From positions 744,001 to 808,000 of the forward strand of contig CP089463.1 of the NCBI GenBank assembly GCA_026636295.1: 64,000 nt of DNA, written 5' to 3'. Under the pieces are notes generated by a model, which saw only the letters and a program-made list of their open reading frames with translations, was not told the DNA's origin and did no database searches. The stretch's first letter is position 1; each line of letters starts with the position of its first letter. Positions 44,448 through 54,106 of this stretch are shown here, piece after piece. A program made the position numbers and the translations under genes. The DNA is from Medakamo hakoo (Eukaryota > Chlorophyta > Trebouxiophyceae > Coccomyxaceae).

Positions 44448-46254
44448 TCACGCCGCCGCAAACACGTGCGTCCACCCGGCCCGCCCACCACCCACCCCAC
44501 GCGCCCCCGCCGCCCGGCGCGCCCCGGGCGGGCACGCCCACAGTTCCAAGCGCTTGCCGCCCGTGAAAGGCAGCATGGTCTCGATGGCGGCATAGGCTTC
44601 TGGCGGCACGCCGACGGTGCTGCCCGGCCCGCCCGGCCCGCCGCCGTCAATGACCGCGTCAAAGACGACGTCCGGCGACCGCTGGTGGCGCAGCTCCACC
44701 TCCTCCGCCCCCTTGCGATAAATCATCAGCGTCGCGTGGGCGCGCGCCGTGACGGGCGCCGGCAGCGCGAGCACGTCGCCGTCGCACCCGACCCACACCC
44801 ACGTCAGCGTCTCCACGTAGTAGAAGCCCCACGCGTACATTTGGGCGGTGATGGGCGCGATGTGTTCTTTGCGCACCCAGGCAAAAACGAAGCCGGACGG
44901 GACGAGGGCGGGGATGGGGAGGGAGGCGAAGCGGGCCAGGGCGGCGGATGGGGCCGGGACGCCAGACGGGTGGCCGCCGACGGCGCCGCACGGCCCGCCG
45001 GCGGCCGCCGCCGCGCCGGGTTCGCTGCCAGCCTCCCAGCCACAGTTGACGAGCAGGGCCTGCCAGGTGCGGCCGGCGGCGAGTGGGCCGGTGGGAGGGC
45101 GGGCGGAGAGGAGGGCGGCGACATCGCCGGCCGGGGCCGGGACAAACATCGCGGGCGGGGAGGGCGGCGGCGGCTTGGTCGAGTCGGCGCCGTCGCCACC
45201 CCCTTCCACCACCGCCTCGGCTGCCGACGCGGCCGCCAGCGCCTCGCGGTCCGCCTCGCTCGCCACGGTCCGAGGCACGTACGGCGCGACCGTGCGGCCC
45301 CACGACAGCGGGAGCGGGCGCGGCACACGGAACGGCAGCAGCGCGTCCGGGTCGGCCGCGGACGCTTTGGCGGCCCGCCGCCGGATGACTTGGGCGACGC
45401 CCGCGCCGGACGAGACCAGGTGCGAGCGTTGTGGGGCGAGGGGCGGTTTGGACGACGCGGCGCGGGAGCCGGCGCCGGAGCGCTTGCCCGTGCCAGGCTT
45501 GCGCCCGCGGCGGGGAGGGGGGGGTGGGGGAGGTGCGCCACCGCCGCCGCCGCCGTCTTCGCCGTCGGACCAGAAGCCGCGCAGGTCGTCGCCGCCCTCG
45601 TCGTCCGAGTAGAAGGCGTCATCCTCGGGCCTGATGGGGGATGGGAGGGCAAGCAGCATGAGAGATGGGTGGAAAGGCGAGCAGGTTGCTTTTTTTTTGA
45701 AAGGGAGACGCCCGCCACAGCAACGCACCAGTCCCACTCGCCCGTCGCCAGAGCATTGCGCAGATTGGAGCTCGTCGTCTTCTTGAACAGCTCGCGCAGG
45801 GCGGCTTCTGAGAGGGTGCCATCGTCCGCGGGCGGCGCGGCAGCGGTTGTCGCCGTGACTGCGTCGCCGGGCGCGCTCGCATCGTCGGCGCCGGCCTCGC
45901 CGTCGGTTCCTCCGCCGCCACCGCTGGCTGCGGCGCGTTCGGCGGCCGCGCGCTTGACCTGCAGGGCACGTGTGTGTGTGCACGCGTGTGTGGGAGAGTG
46001 AGGCGTGAGTGAGCAGGCGCGGCGTCCCCTCCCGACGACGGACGCGCTTTCGGCCCATCGACAGCTCCCTCCAGCTCCGCCATCCACACCTTTTCCAGCG
46101 TCTCAAACTTCTTCATGATCTGCTCCGGCGTCTCATCGTCTTCCACATAGCCGACGTAGTGCACCTCGGACGGTTTGGCCGTCAGGGCGCGGGCCGCCCG
46201 GGCGCAGCGGCGCTTGGGGCGGCGGTCGACCGCCTGGTCGGCCGCGTCGGCCAT
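44448..46254 (-). CDS. MT-A70-family protein with degenerate catalytic motif (MTA9-like?)
   Basis: Exons 46254-46090, 45958-45729 and 45630-44448, 525 residues. The C-terminal half is an MT-A70 fold: SGFVFAWVRKEHIAPITAQMYAWGFYYVETLTWVWVG, ATLMIYRKG, HQRSPDVVFDAVID and YAAIETMLPFTGGKRLELWACPP. Where active N6-adenine methyltransferases have DPPW, this protein has NCGW (45036-45047) in WQALLVNCGWEAGS, so it should be unable to catalyse. The N-terminal half is basic then acidic with a Gly/Pro linker; LSEAALRELFKKTTSSNL could be a helix. MT-A70 pseudo-enzymes act as partners: METTL14 for mRNA, MTA9 for DNA 6mA in ciliates and green algae. Which of these it resembles is inference. Convergent with ERA, 98 bp between stops. 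Confidence 0.75.
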
Positions 46255-46454
46255 TTGGTTTTGAATTTGACCGCGCGGCGCGTCAACTCCCTTGCTCTGG
46301 AGGTCGGGGATGGGCACGAGCGAGGCGTGCGGCGCCGCGGGAGAGAGAGAGAGAGAGGCGCGGCCGGCCCTCGTTCTCTGCGTTTGGAGGTGTGAGAGAC
46401 GAGCGCATTGTTTTTTCCTTTCTTCACTCCATCTTTTTTCTCCGCAGGTCACAC

Positions 46455-47648
46455 ATGCTGCTGGCCGCCGCGGCTGGCGCGTGGGCCCGTCCCTTCCAGC
46501 CGTCCACCCGCCTGCTGGCCCTGTCGCGCGGCCTGCCGGGTGCACGCGCGCGAGGGAGGAGGAGGCGAACACAGACACCTGCTGCAATGCCTTCGTCCGA
46601 CACGTCCATGGCCGCCGCGAAAGCGGGGCTGCGGTCCTCCATGCGGGCAGCGCTCAAGGCTCTGCCCGGCAGCGTGATGGAGGAGGAATGTGAGTTGATT
46701 CAGGGCTGGTGCGAGCGTGTTTTTTTCTTTCTTACCATCCGCCATCAAAAGCTCGACCACCCCTCTTCCATCCACATCCGCACAAACAGCCGCGGCGATC
46801 GCCGCCGCCGTCCTGGCCTCCCCGATCTGGGCTGCCGCGTCCCGCGTCGGCGCGTACGTGGCCGCACCCCGGCTGCGGGAAGTGGACACGGACGCGATTT
46901 TGGAGGCGGCGCTGAGTGGTGGGAGTGGAGGCTCTCCGCCAAAGCGCCTGTTCGTGCCGGTCGTCGACGACCGGTCCGCCGGCATGCGCCTGCTGCACCT
47001 GGGTGAGTCGTTGAAGGAGGGCGGAGAGCGGGCTGACCGGGGCGCCACGCACGCCCCTTCCATGCCGTCCATCCATCCCTCACCCCCGTTCCACCAACCA
47101 AAACACACAACTCACGCACGCACGCACGCGCGCGCCAACAGACTCCATGGACGGCCTCGTCTCCGTGCCGCCGTTCGGCATCCGGGAGCCGGGTCCGGCC
47201 TACGCGGACGGGTCGGCCCGGGAGGATGGTGCGTGCGCGCGGGTGGCGTGGCGTGCGTGCCCTCGCCCCGCTCGGCCCCGCTCCATCCTTCTCACGAACG
47301 CCTCCCTACGCACACACACACACACACACACTCTCACACACAGCCCTGCCTACCGGCCTTGACGTCCTCCTCATGCCGGGCGTGGCTTTCAATCCCGCCA
47401 CTGGGGCGCGCCTGGGCCGCGGCGGCGGCTACTACGACGCGTGGGCGGAAAAGGCGGGGTGCGGGACGAGGGGGGGCCTGGCCGGCGGTGGGCCTCGCCG
47501 CACGCCGCTCCTCGTCGCTCTGGCGTTCCGGGCCCAGCTGTCTGACGCCGTGCCAATGGAGGGCAGCGACGTGCCTGTGGACGCGGTCGCGACGGCGGAC
47601 GGGGTGGTGCCGTGCTCCAGGCGTGGGAGGGAGGCGCTGGGTTGTTGA
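46455..47648 (+). CDS. 5-formyltetrahydrofolate cyclo-ligase
   Basis: Exons 46455-46689, 46790-47002, 47142-47228 and 47344-47648, 279 residues. The enzyme converts 5-formyl-THF to 5,10-methenyl-THF using ATP. Marks: IAAAVLASPIWAAASRVGAYVAAPRLREVDTDAIL, KRLFVPVVDDRSAGMRLL, DGLVSVPPFGIREPG, LDVLLMPGVAFNPATGARLGRGGGYYDAW, and PMEGSDVPVDAVATADGVV near the end. The GxRLGRGGGYYD nucleotide loop is intact. The first 60 residues (MLLAAAAGAWARPFQPSTRLLALSRGLPG...) are Arg/Ala-rich without acids, fitting a mitochondrial or plastid leader; a downstream Met (codon at about 46587) could give a shorter form. Three short introns, the last with a long CA repeat. Confidence 0.87.
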
Positions 47649-47870
47649 GAGAGGCGCGCGCGCCGCCGGTCCACACAGCGAGGTTGACTCGCGTTGCGCC
47701 TTGTGTGTTTTTCCTTGTGCGTGCGTCCACGCCAGGCGCTTCCGCCACGGCGCCGTCCCCATCACAGCGTGCAGAGGACGTCGCGCTTCCGCTGTGACGT
47801 GGAATAACAAGCGCCCCGCGTCGTGGCGCCACCGCGCGGCTTCTCTTTTCTTTCTCTCGTCGCCATTTCC

Positions 47871-48914
47871 ATGCCGCCGCTTTCATCCGCTCTCCCGGCA
47901 CCCCGCCCGCTGCTTCCGCGCTCGGCACGCCGCGCGTCGATCACGCCGTCGGCGACATCAGCCTTCGTGCGAGGCGACGAAGGCGGGCAGGTGGAGCGTG
48001 GCCCGCGGCCTGGGCCCCGGCCTGCGCCGCCGCCGCCGCCGCCAGGCGCGGCCGCTGCGTCGGCGCCGGCGATTCCCGCGCCGTCCGCACGCGCGCAGAA
48101 AGAGCCAGAAGCTCCAGGACCCCGCCCAACTGAAGACCGGCGGAAGGGAGTGCTGAGCAGGTGCGTGGTGCGTGGCGGAAAGTCGAGAGGAGGCATGGCG
48201 CGCGAGTCGCGCCTCTCCTCCCTCCCCGGCTGCTGTCCGGGCGCGCGCCCTCTCCACGCTTTGACCGCCCTCCCCCCTCAACAACAACAACGCTGCAGGT
48301 TCCGCGGCTTTGCCGCTCTGCCCCTCCACGTCTTCCACCCGTACGAAGCACTTCCCCCGGACGGACGGGTGAGTTTTTTGGGGGCGGTTGAAGGCGCGCG
48401 GAGGCTCTGGAGGGCGGTTTTGGGTTGCCCCCGGCGGCCCGCTGTCTCCCCTCTCACCACCATCACACATGTCCACCCCATCAAAAAACAGACCCGTTCA
48501 AAAGCCGACGAGCGGTGCAACCCCATGGAGCAGCGGTGCCAGACGCCCATGCACGTGTGGGAAGCCGCGTGCGCGGCGTGTGGTGGCTTAGGCGCGACGC
48601 GCCCTCGTTCCTCGGCCGTGCGCGGCGGGCGCGGGCGCGGCCGCGGCCGGGGCACGCCGCACGCGGCTTACCACACGTGTGCCCTGTGCGCGGGCGTCGG
48701 GTACGTGCGGCACACGTCGTCCAGGGTGTGGCCGGACCTGCGGAATGGTGGCTCGTCGTCCCTTGCGTCGGCGTCGGCCTCTTCCCTCTCCGCTTCGACG
48801 CTCGGCCGCCCGCCGCGCGGCCCCGGCGACGAGACCTCCGACGACGAAGAGTCGGAATGGGAGTCGTCGTACGATTCGGATGGAGAAGAAGGCGATGACG
48901 ACGCGTCGTCGTAG
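47871..48914 (+). CDS. DnaJ-type zinc-finger protein, probably plastid
   Basis: Exons 47871-48160, 48299-48368 and 48492-48914, 260 residues. The N-terminal 100 residues (PPLSSALPAPRPLLPRSARRASITPSATSAFV...) have the Ser/Pro/Arg composition of a plastid leader. The C-terminal part carries two CxxCxGxG-type units, CAACGGLG and CALCAGVG, the half-module of the DnaJ cysteine-rich domain also found in BSD2/PSA2-type plastid proteins that act as thiol chaperones in complex assembly. The linker between them is Gly/Arg-rich (RGGRGRGRGRG). The tail is acidic and Ser-rich (DDEESEWESSYDSDGEEGDDD). Only two of the usual four zinc half-sites are present. Both introns are in frame and stop-free but have clear splice ends and family-like exons. 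Confidence 0.7.
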   Translation: MPPLSSALPAPRPLLPRSARRASITPSATSAFVRGDEGGQVERGPRPGPRPAPPPPPPGAAAASAPAIPAPSARAQKEPEAPGPRPTEDRRKGVLSRCVVRGGKSRGGMARESRLSSLPGCCPGARPLHALTALPPQQQQRCRFRGFAALPLHVFHPYEALPPDGRVSFLGAVEGARRLWRAVLGCPRRPAVSPLTTITHVHPIKKQTRSKADERCNPMEQRCQTPMHVWEAACAACGGLGATRPRSSAVRGGRGRGRGRGTPHAAYHTCALCAGVGYVRHTSSRVWPDLRNGGSSSLASASASSLSASTLGRPPRGPGDETSDDEESEWESSYDSDGEEGDDDASS

Positions 48915-48988
48915 TGCGTGCGTGTGTGTAAGGAATTGCTAGGCTTTCATTAGTTTTTTTTTTTCCGTCAACAAAAATAAAAAACAGC

Positions 48989-50767
48989 TCACGCGCCCGC
49001 GGGTTGGATCTCCCCACTGCCGCCACCGCCCGCGGCCACCGACGGCGGCAGGGGCACGGCCGGCGGCGGCACGGGTGCCATGGCCACCTCTGGTGTCGCC
49101 GCGGCCGCACCATTGCCGCCCACCTCGCCCGCCGTCTCCAGGAAATCCGCCCACGCGGACGTGAAGGTGGAACCCGGTTTTGGAGGTGGGGCGGTCGTCG
49201 GTGGGCCACCCGCGCGCCCGACCAAGCCCGCCGCGCCTTTCACTAGCACAACAGGCGCCCGCGCCACCGCGCGCAGGCGGGACCGGGAGCGAGGCGTGGA
49301 CGCACCGCTGCCGGACGCAGTCGCGGCCGACGCGGCGGCGGCGGTCAACGCGGCCTTGTCTTCGCCCTGGAGGGACAAGACCTCGGCCAGGCGAGCAACG
49401 CAGCCGCCATCCCCCGGCCGGGCCAGCAGCGCGCCGACCGCCTCCACGGCCGCGCTTCGATCCACAGGCGGCCCCGCCGCATCTAAGCGCCGCATGGCTT
49501 CGGCTAGACCGCGGCGCAGCGTGGAAGCTTCGTCAGCCGCCCTGTCGGCGGCCGCGCGCGCACGCGCCGTCGCTTCTCCCTCTGCCTCAACCGCCGCTTT
49601 CGCCTCGCCCGCCGCCCGCTCCGCGGCCGCCGCGGCTTCCCGGGCCGCCCCTACTTCAGCCCTCGCAGCCGCTGTGTCTGCTTTGGCCGCCCGCAGCTCG
49701 GCCCGCAGGCGCGCCGCCGCGTCGGACTCGTGCGAGAGGCCCGCGACAGCGGATCGCAAGTTGGCTGCTTCGGCGGCCGCCGCGGCCGCCGCCGCCTCCG
49801 CGGCCTCAGCCCGTGCCACCGCGGCCGCGACCTCTGCTGCCGCTGCTCCATCCGCACGGGCTGCCTCCAGAGCCGCTGCCGCGGTCGCGCGCTCCGCCGC
49901 GACGGCGGCGGCCACGGCCGCGGCCTCCCTCTCGGCCGCGCGCGCTTCCTCACCCGCCTGGTCCGCCAGCGTCGCCTGTTTCAGGCGGGCCAGCTGGGCG
50001 CGCAGGCGGGTGAGTTCGGTGGCGCTTGCCTCGCAGGCCGGGCAAGAAGAGGACGGAGGTGGGGGTTGCGGCGGCGGCGACGCCGGTGGCAAAGGAGGGG
50101 GGGGATGCGGCGCGACCGCTGGAGGCGGTGGTGGTGGCGGGGATGCCACCGGCGCTGCCGCCACGACGGCAGGCGGCGGCTGCTGTTGCTGCACTGCCAC
50201 ATGTGATGGTGAAGCCGCAACCGCCGCCACAGCCGGCGCCTCCACCCCCTGGAAGACGGGCGGGCCGGCCAGGACGGGCGTGGGCGTGATGGTGGGCGGT
50301 GGGGGCGGCGGAGGTTGAGGTGGTGCCGCCACGCCGCCACTTCCGCCCGCCGCCTCCCGCGCCGCCCTGTCGGCAGCCAGGCGTGCTTTCAAGGCGGCTA
50401 AGCGGCCGGCGGCCGTGAGGGGCTGCGGTGGTTGCGGCGGAGGCGCGACCGGCCGTGCCGGTGCAGCAGGAGGCGGCGCGGCAGGTTGCCCGCTGCCGCG
50501 CGAAGAAACAAATGCGTCGTCGCCCGTGCCGTCCTCGTCCTCGGACGCCTCGTCATCATCCACGCCCAGTGCCGCGCTCAGGCCGCCGTGCCTCACGTCT
50601 TCGACGGTCTCGCGGACTTCGGACACAACATCTCGCGCCACGTCGGCCGCGAGTCTTTGGAGGCCTCCGGCTGCGGCGCCCAACCGGCCCCACAGGGCGG
50701 CCGCGGGGTCTGCCGCGGCTGCTGGCGGACCCGCCGTGTCAGCGCGATGGCTGCCATCGTCTGACAT
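48989..50767 (-). CDS. Golgin, GC3/GMAP-210-like with GRAB-type C-terminus
   Basis: One exon, 592 residues. Starts with a short helix-rich region (ALWGRLGAAAGGLQRLAADVARDVV), an acidic patch (DDDEASEDEDGTGDD) and a long Pro-rich spacer (about residues 100-250). From about residue 260 to 470 it is a nearly continuous Ala/Glu/Arg coiled coil. The end, VARLAEVLSLQGEDKAALTAAA... and FTSAWADFLETAGE, resembles the GRAB region plus final helix of plant golgin candidate 3/GDAP1, which binds ARF1 at Golgi membranes. It would act as a tether on the Golgi. The coiled coil is compositionally extreme (very high Ala), so the family call leans on the two terminal segments. Confidence 0.68.
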   Translation of the reverse strand: MSDDGSHRADTAGPPAAAADPAAALWGRLGAAAGGLQRLAADVARDVVSEVRETVEDVRHGGLSAALGVDDDEASEDEDGTGDDAFVSSRGSGQPAAPPPAAPARPVAPPPQPPQPLTAAGRLAALKARLAADRAAREAAGGSGGVAAPPQPPPPPPPTITPTPVLAGPPVFQGVEAPAVAAVAASPSHVAVQQQQPPPAVVAAAPVASPPPPPPPAVAPHPPPPLPPASPPPQPPPPSSSCPACEASATELTRLRAQLARLKQATLADQAGEEARAAEREAAAVAAAVAAERATAAAALEAARADGAAAAEVAAAVARAEAAEAAAAAAAAEAANLRSAVAGLSHESDAAARLRAELRAAKADTAAARAEVGAAREAAAAAERAAGEAKAAVEAEGEATARARAAADRAADEASTLRRGLAEAMRRLDAAGPPVDRSAAVEAVGALLARPGDGGCVARLAEVLSLQGEDKAALTAAAASAATASGSGASTPRSRSRLRAVARAPVVLVKGAAGLVGRAGGPPTTAPPPKPGSTFTSAWADFLETAGEVGGNGAAAATPEVAMAPVPPPAVPLPPSVAAGGGGSGEIQPAGA

Positions 50768-50985
50768 GGTCACAGGCCGGGGTGACGAGCTGGCAGCCCG
50801 CGTTTTCTCCCCAAGGCTACTGCGCGACGCGAGCGCGCGCGCTCGCAAAAAGTTTTTGCAATGCCTTCACACTCTCTTGTTACGGGCGTGTGTTCTTCCG
50901 TCCGCCCGTCGCTGCGCACGTCTCGAACTCGCACACTGGCCTGAGCGCGCCCGGACACCCCACTCCCCCACGCCCCGCCACCAAA

Positions 50986-51701
50986 ATGTTCTCCGGCAAG
51001 TCGTCCGTGCTGGACTACTTCCGCAAGCCCGCCGACCCAAAGGAGCTCGTGCGCAAGTGGCAGGCGGACTTGCGCACGGAACAGCGTTCCTTGGACCGCC
51101 AGATCCGGGACCTGAACCGGGAGGAGAAGAACGCGCAGAAGCAGGTGAGTTGTGTGGGATGTGGGAGGGAGGCACGCGCGGGCGGAGGCGAGTTTTTTTT
51201 TTTTTTTTCGGTGAGGCATGCGGCCCGCAGGGCGTGCACGACGCTCCCCTCACTCTCTCCACCCATCCATCCACCCCCCCCTCTCGCCTCGCAACAGGTC
51301 AAGGACGCCGCCAAGGCCGGCGACATCTCCGGCGCGAAAACTCTGGCCCGCGAAATCGTGCGCACGCGCGCGGCTGTGACGCGCCTGCACACCAACAAAG
51401 CGCACCTGGTCGACATGAACGCGCGCCTGTCCGAACAGCTGGGCCTGGTGAAGGTTGCGGGGACGCTGCAAAAGTCTGGTGAAGTCATGCGCATGGTCAA
51501 CCAGCTGGTCAAGGTGCCGCAGCTGATGGGGACGATGCGGGCCATGGGCCGGGAGATGGCGAAAGCCGGGTTCATCGACGAGGTCGTGTCGGACGCGGTG
51601 CGTTTTTGTTGTGTCTTTGCGTTGGGACGGACGGGGTGGTTTGATGGCCGCGGCGAGGCCGCGGCTTTCCTCCCCTCCCTCCTCACGGCACCGCCCCCCC
51701 G

Positions 51702-51741
<40 letters not shown>

Positions 51742-51977
51742 TTCTTCCCTCGCTTTGACACACCACGCAGGTCGACACCGCGACGGGGGTGGAGGGCGAA
51801 GACGAAGCCGTCGACGAACAGGTGGCGGCCGTGCTGGCCGAGGTGGCGGGCGAGGACGTGGCGGCGCTGGCGGGCGCGGGCCCCGTTCCGAAAGCCAAAC
51901 TGCCGGGCGCGGCGGAGGAGGAGGGCGGGGAGGACATCGACGAGCTCAAGGCGCGGTTAGAGGCCGTGAGAGGGTAG
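50986..51977 (+). CDS. ESCRT-III subunit VPS24 (CHMP3)
   Basis: Exons 50986-51144, 51298-51597 and 51771-51977, 221 residues, phase 0 throughout. Snf7-fold core: PKELVRKWQADLRTEQRSLDRQIRDLNREEKNAQKQVKDAAKAGDISGAKTLAREIVRTRAAVTRLHTNKAHL, then SEVMRMVNQLVKVPQLMGTMRAMGREMAKAGFIDEVVSDAVD. The RQIRDLNREE start, VMRMVNQLVKVPQL block and short acidic end (ELKARLEAVRG, MIM1-like LKARLEAV) match VPS24 rather than VPS2, VPS20 or SNF7. It caps ESCRT-III polymers during multivesicular body sorting and scission. Intron 2 carries a 40-base C homopolymer just before its splice acceptor. Divergent from the golgin gene (218 bp). Confidence 0.88.
51702..51741. repeat. C40 homopolymer in VPS24 intron 2
   Basis: Forty C in a row, preceded by other C-runs, forming much of the polypyrimidine tract ahead of the intron's CACGCAG acceptor. 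Such runs are prone to length change and sequencing error. Confidence 0.85.
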
Positions 51978-52051
51978 GGGGAGTGGTGTGTGGGTCGTCC
52001 GTCCGTTTTTCTTCTGGCCTTGGATGTTTCTCAACCTCTCGACCGCCCAAC

Positions 52052-54069
52052 TCACCACGCCTCGGCCGCCGGCTCATCCTCCTCCTCCGACGCGGCGGCC
52101 CGCCCGGTCCTCTTGCCCTTGCTACTCAAAAGCAGCGCCCCCAACGCGTCCCGCACCGTCGCCGCCCGGACCAGGCGCATGCCGCCCCGGTAGAACACAC
52201 TCCCATCCTCTTTTTCGACCACCACGCCTTTGCCCAAGCCACTCAAGTCCTGCGCCGCTGGAACGACCGCCAGCTTGAACCCCAGTTTGGCAGCTTCGGC
52301 CAGGCGAGGGGCCAAGGCGGGCACGCGCCGGAGCTCGCCGCCCAGGCCCACCTCGCCGAAAGCGGCCGCGTCGCGGCGGGAGGGGGCGTCGAGGGCTGAC
52401 GACGCGAGCGCGGTCGCAATGGCCAAGTCCGCGGCCGGCTCCCTCAAATCCAGGCCGCCCACGATGTTGGTGTACACGTCCGCCCGGCCCAGCCTCAGGC
52501 GGGCGTGCTTGGCGAGGACAGCCAAAATCAAGGACAGGCGGTCGCGGCGGACGCCGCCCGGCGCGCGGACGGGCGGGGAAGGCGTGGCGGCGCCGCCGCC
52601 GTCGCCCGCCCACCCGCTGGCGGCTGCGGACGCGGCGACGAGGGCTTGCACCTCCAGGAGTAAAGGGCGGGAGCCTTCGACGGCGACGGTGACGGCGGAC
52701 GCGACGCCGTCGGGCGCGGCCGCGCGCTCGGCGACCAAGGCGGCCGAAGGGTTGGGCACGGCGCGCAGGCCGCCCTCACTCATGGAGAAGACGCCCACCT
52801 CGTCCGTCGGGCCGTACCGGTTTTTGACGGCGCGCAGGATGCGCAAGTCCGCGTGGCGGGAGCCTTCCAGGTAGAGGACGGCGTCGACCAAGTGTTCCAG
52901 GACGCGCGGCCCCGCCACGTCCCCCGTCTTCGTGACGTGCCCGACCAAAAAGACGGGCACGCCCGCCGCTTTGGCGACGCGCATCAGCGCGGCCGCGCAC
53001 TCGCGCACTTGCGTGACGCTGCCCGCCGCGCCCGGGGCGGAGTCCAAGTAGACGGTCTGGATGGAGTCGACGACCAGGGCGGCGGGCGGCGGGGAGGACG
53101 CCAGCAGCGGGAGCAGGTCTTCGACGCGCGTCGCCGACAGGAGGTGCAGCCCCGGCGACGAGTCGGCGAGGCCCAGGCGCGCCGCCCGGGCGCCGACCTG
53201 GTCGACGCTCTCTTCCGCGGACGCGTACAGGACGGCGCGCGGGTCGGCCCCGGCGTTGGCGCCCGGCGCCGCCGACGCGCCGTGGCCGGCCAGCCACGCC
53301 GCGACCTGGAGCAGGACGGTGCTCTTGCCGACGCCGGGCTCGCCGCCCACGAGCGTCAGGGAGCCCGGCACCACGCCGCCGCCCAGCACCCTGCCCACTT
53401 CGGCGCCGTCCGGACCGGGCAGTATCACTCGGGCATTGGCAGGGGCGGACGACCGGCGGGCGGCCGCGCCCGCCCCGGCGACGGCCGAGACGGGTTCGGG
53501 GCGGATGGACGGCGCGACCCAGGGCAGGCCCCGCGCGGCGGGCGCGGCTGGAGCCGGCGTGCCCGTGCTCGCCAGGCGGCCAGAGCTGACAGCGGCGGCA
53601 ATCGCAGACGCGGCCGCGGCTCCTGCACCGCCTCCCCCGCCGGAGCTGGACGCGGGCGACAGGGTGACGGCGACCATGCTGTTGGTTTGTGTGTTTTTTT
53701 TTTGATGGGGAGGGCGGGAAGAGTGGGGTCGGTCGAACTGAACGTTCGCATCTTGCCGGACTAGGAAGCCGCCGTGCGCCACTCCCCTCTCCGCCCCCAA
53801 AACAATACGCACGTTCCCCATTCCTTGCACTCGGGACAGCACCCTTTCTTCTGGGACAGTTGGGTGCCGCACGACGCGCATTCGTAGACGGTGCGCTCTT
53901 TTTTGGAAGACGAGGTGGATGACGCGGCCGCTGCGCTTCTGACTGCCCAACGCGGCGGCAGCGGCTGCGTCGCTGCGGGCGCCGCCAGGCGGACAGCGCA
54001 AGACGGCCTGGCGGCCAGGGCGTGCGCGCGGAGCATGGCTGGGACCAGCAGGGAGACGGCCCGGCGCAT
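52052..54069 (-). CDS. Organellar RadA/Sms-type DNA repair ATPase
   Basis: Exons 54069-53813 and 53678-52052, 627 residues. Exon 1 encodes a leader (RRAVSLLVPAMLRAHALAARPS...) and the RadA C4 zinc finger YECASCGTQLSQKKGCCPECKEWG; exon 2 adds T to give KEWGT and then Walker A GGEPGVGKST, SAEESVDQVGARAARLGL, VVDSIQT, the RadA-specific KNRYGPTDEVGVF, and the Lon-like domain DRLSLILAVLAKHARLRLGRADVYTNIVGGLDLREPAADLAIATAL. RadA is a branch-migration motor in recombination and, in plants, works in mitochondria and chloroplasts. The zinc finger exon is confirmed by the junction completing KEWGT. The start lies only 37 bp after the stop of the preceding co-directional gene. Confidence 0.9.
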
Positions 54070-54106
54070 GGATTGGGGGAGGAAAATTGGGGGAGGAAAA
54101 AAAGTT

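Noticed and set aside
18594-48491. Many introns with lengths divisible by three and no in-frame stop (POT1, CotH, Mtr4, UBE2W, VPS24, DnaJ-type gene, HIBCH), suggesting regulated retention
   Set aside because: About nine of some forty introns fit. One third would be divisible by three by chance, and stops are rare in GC-rich DNA, so this is near what chance would give.
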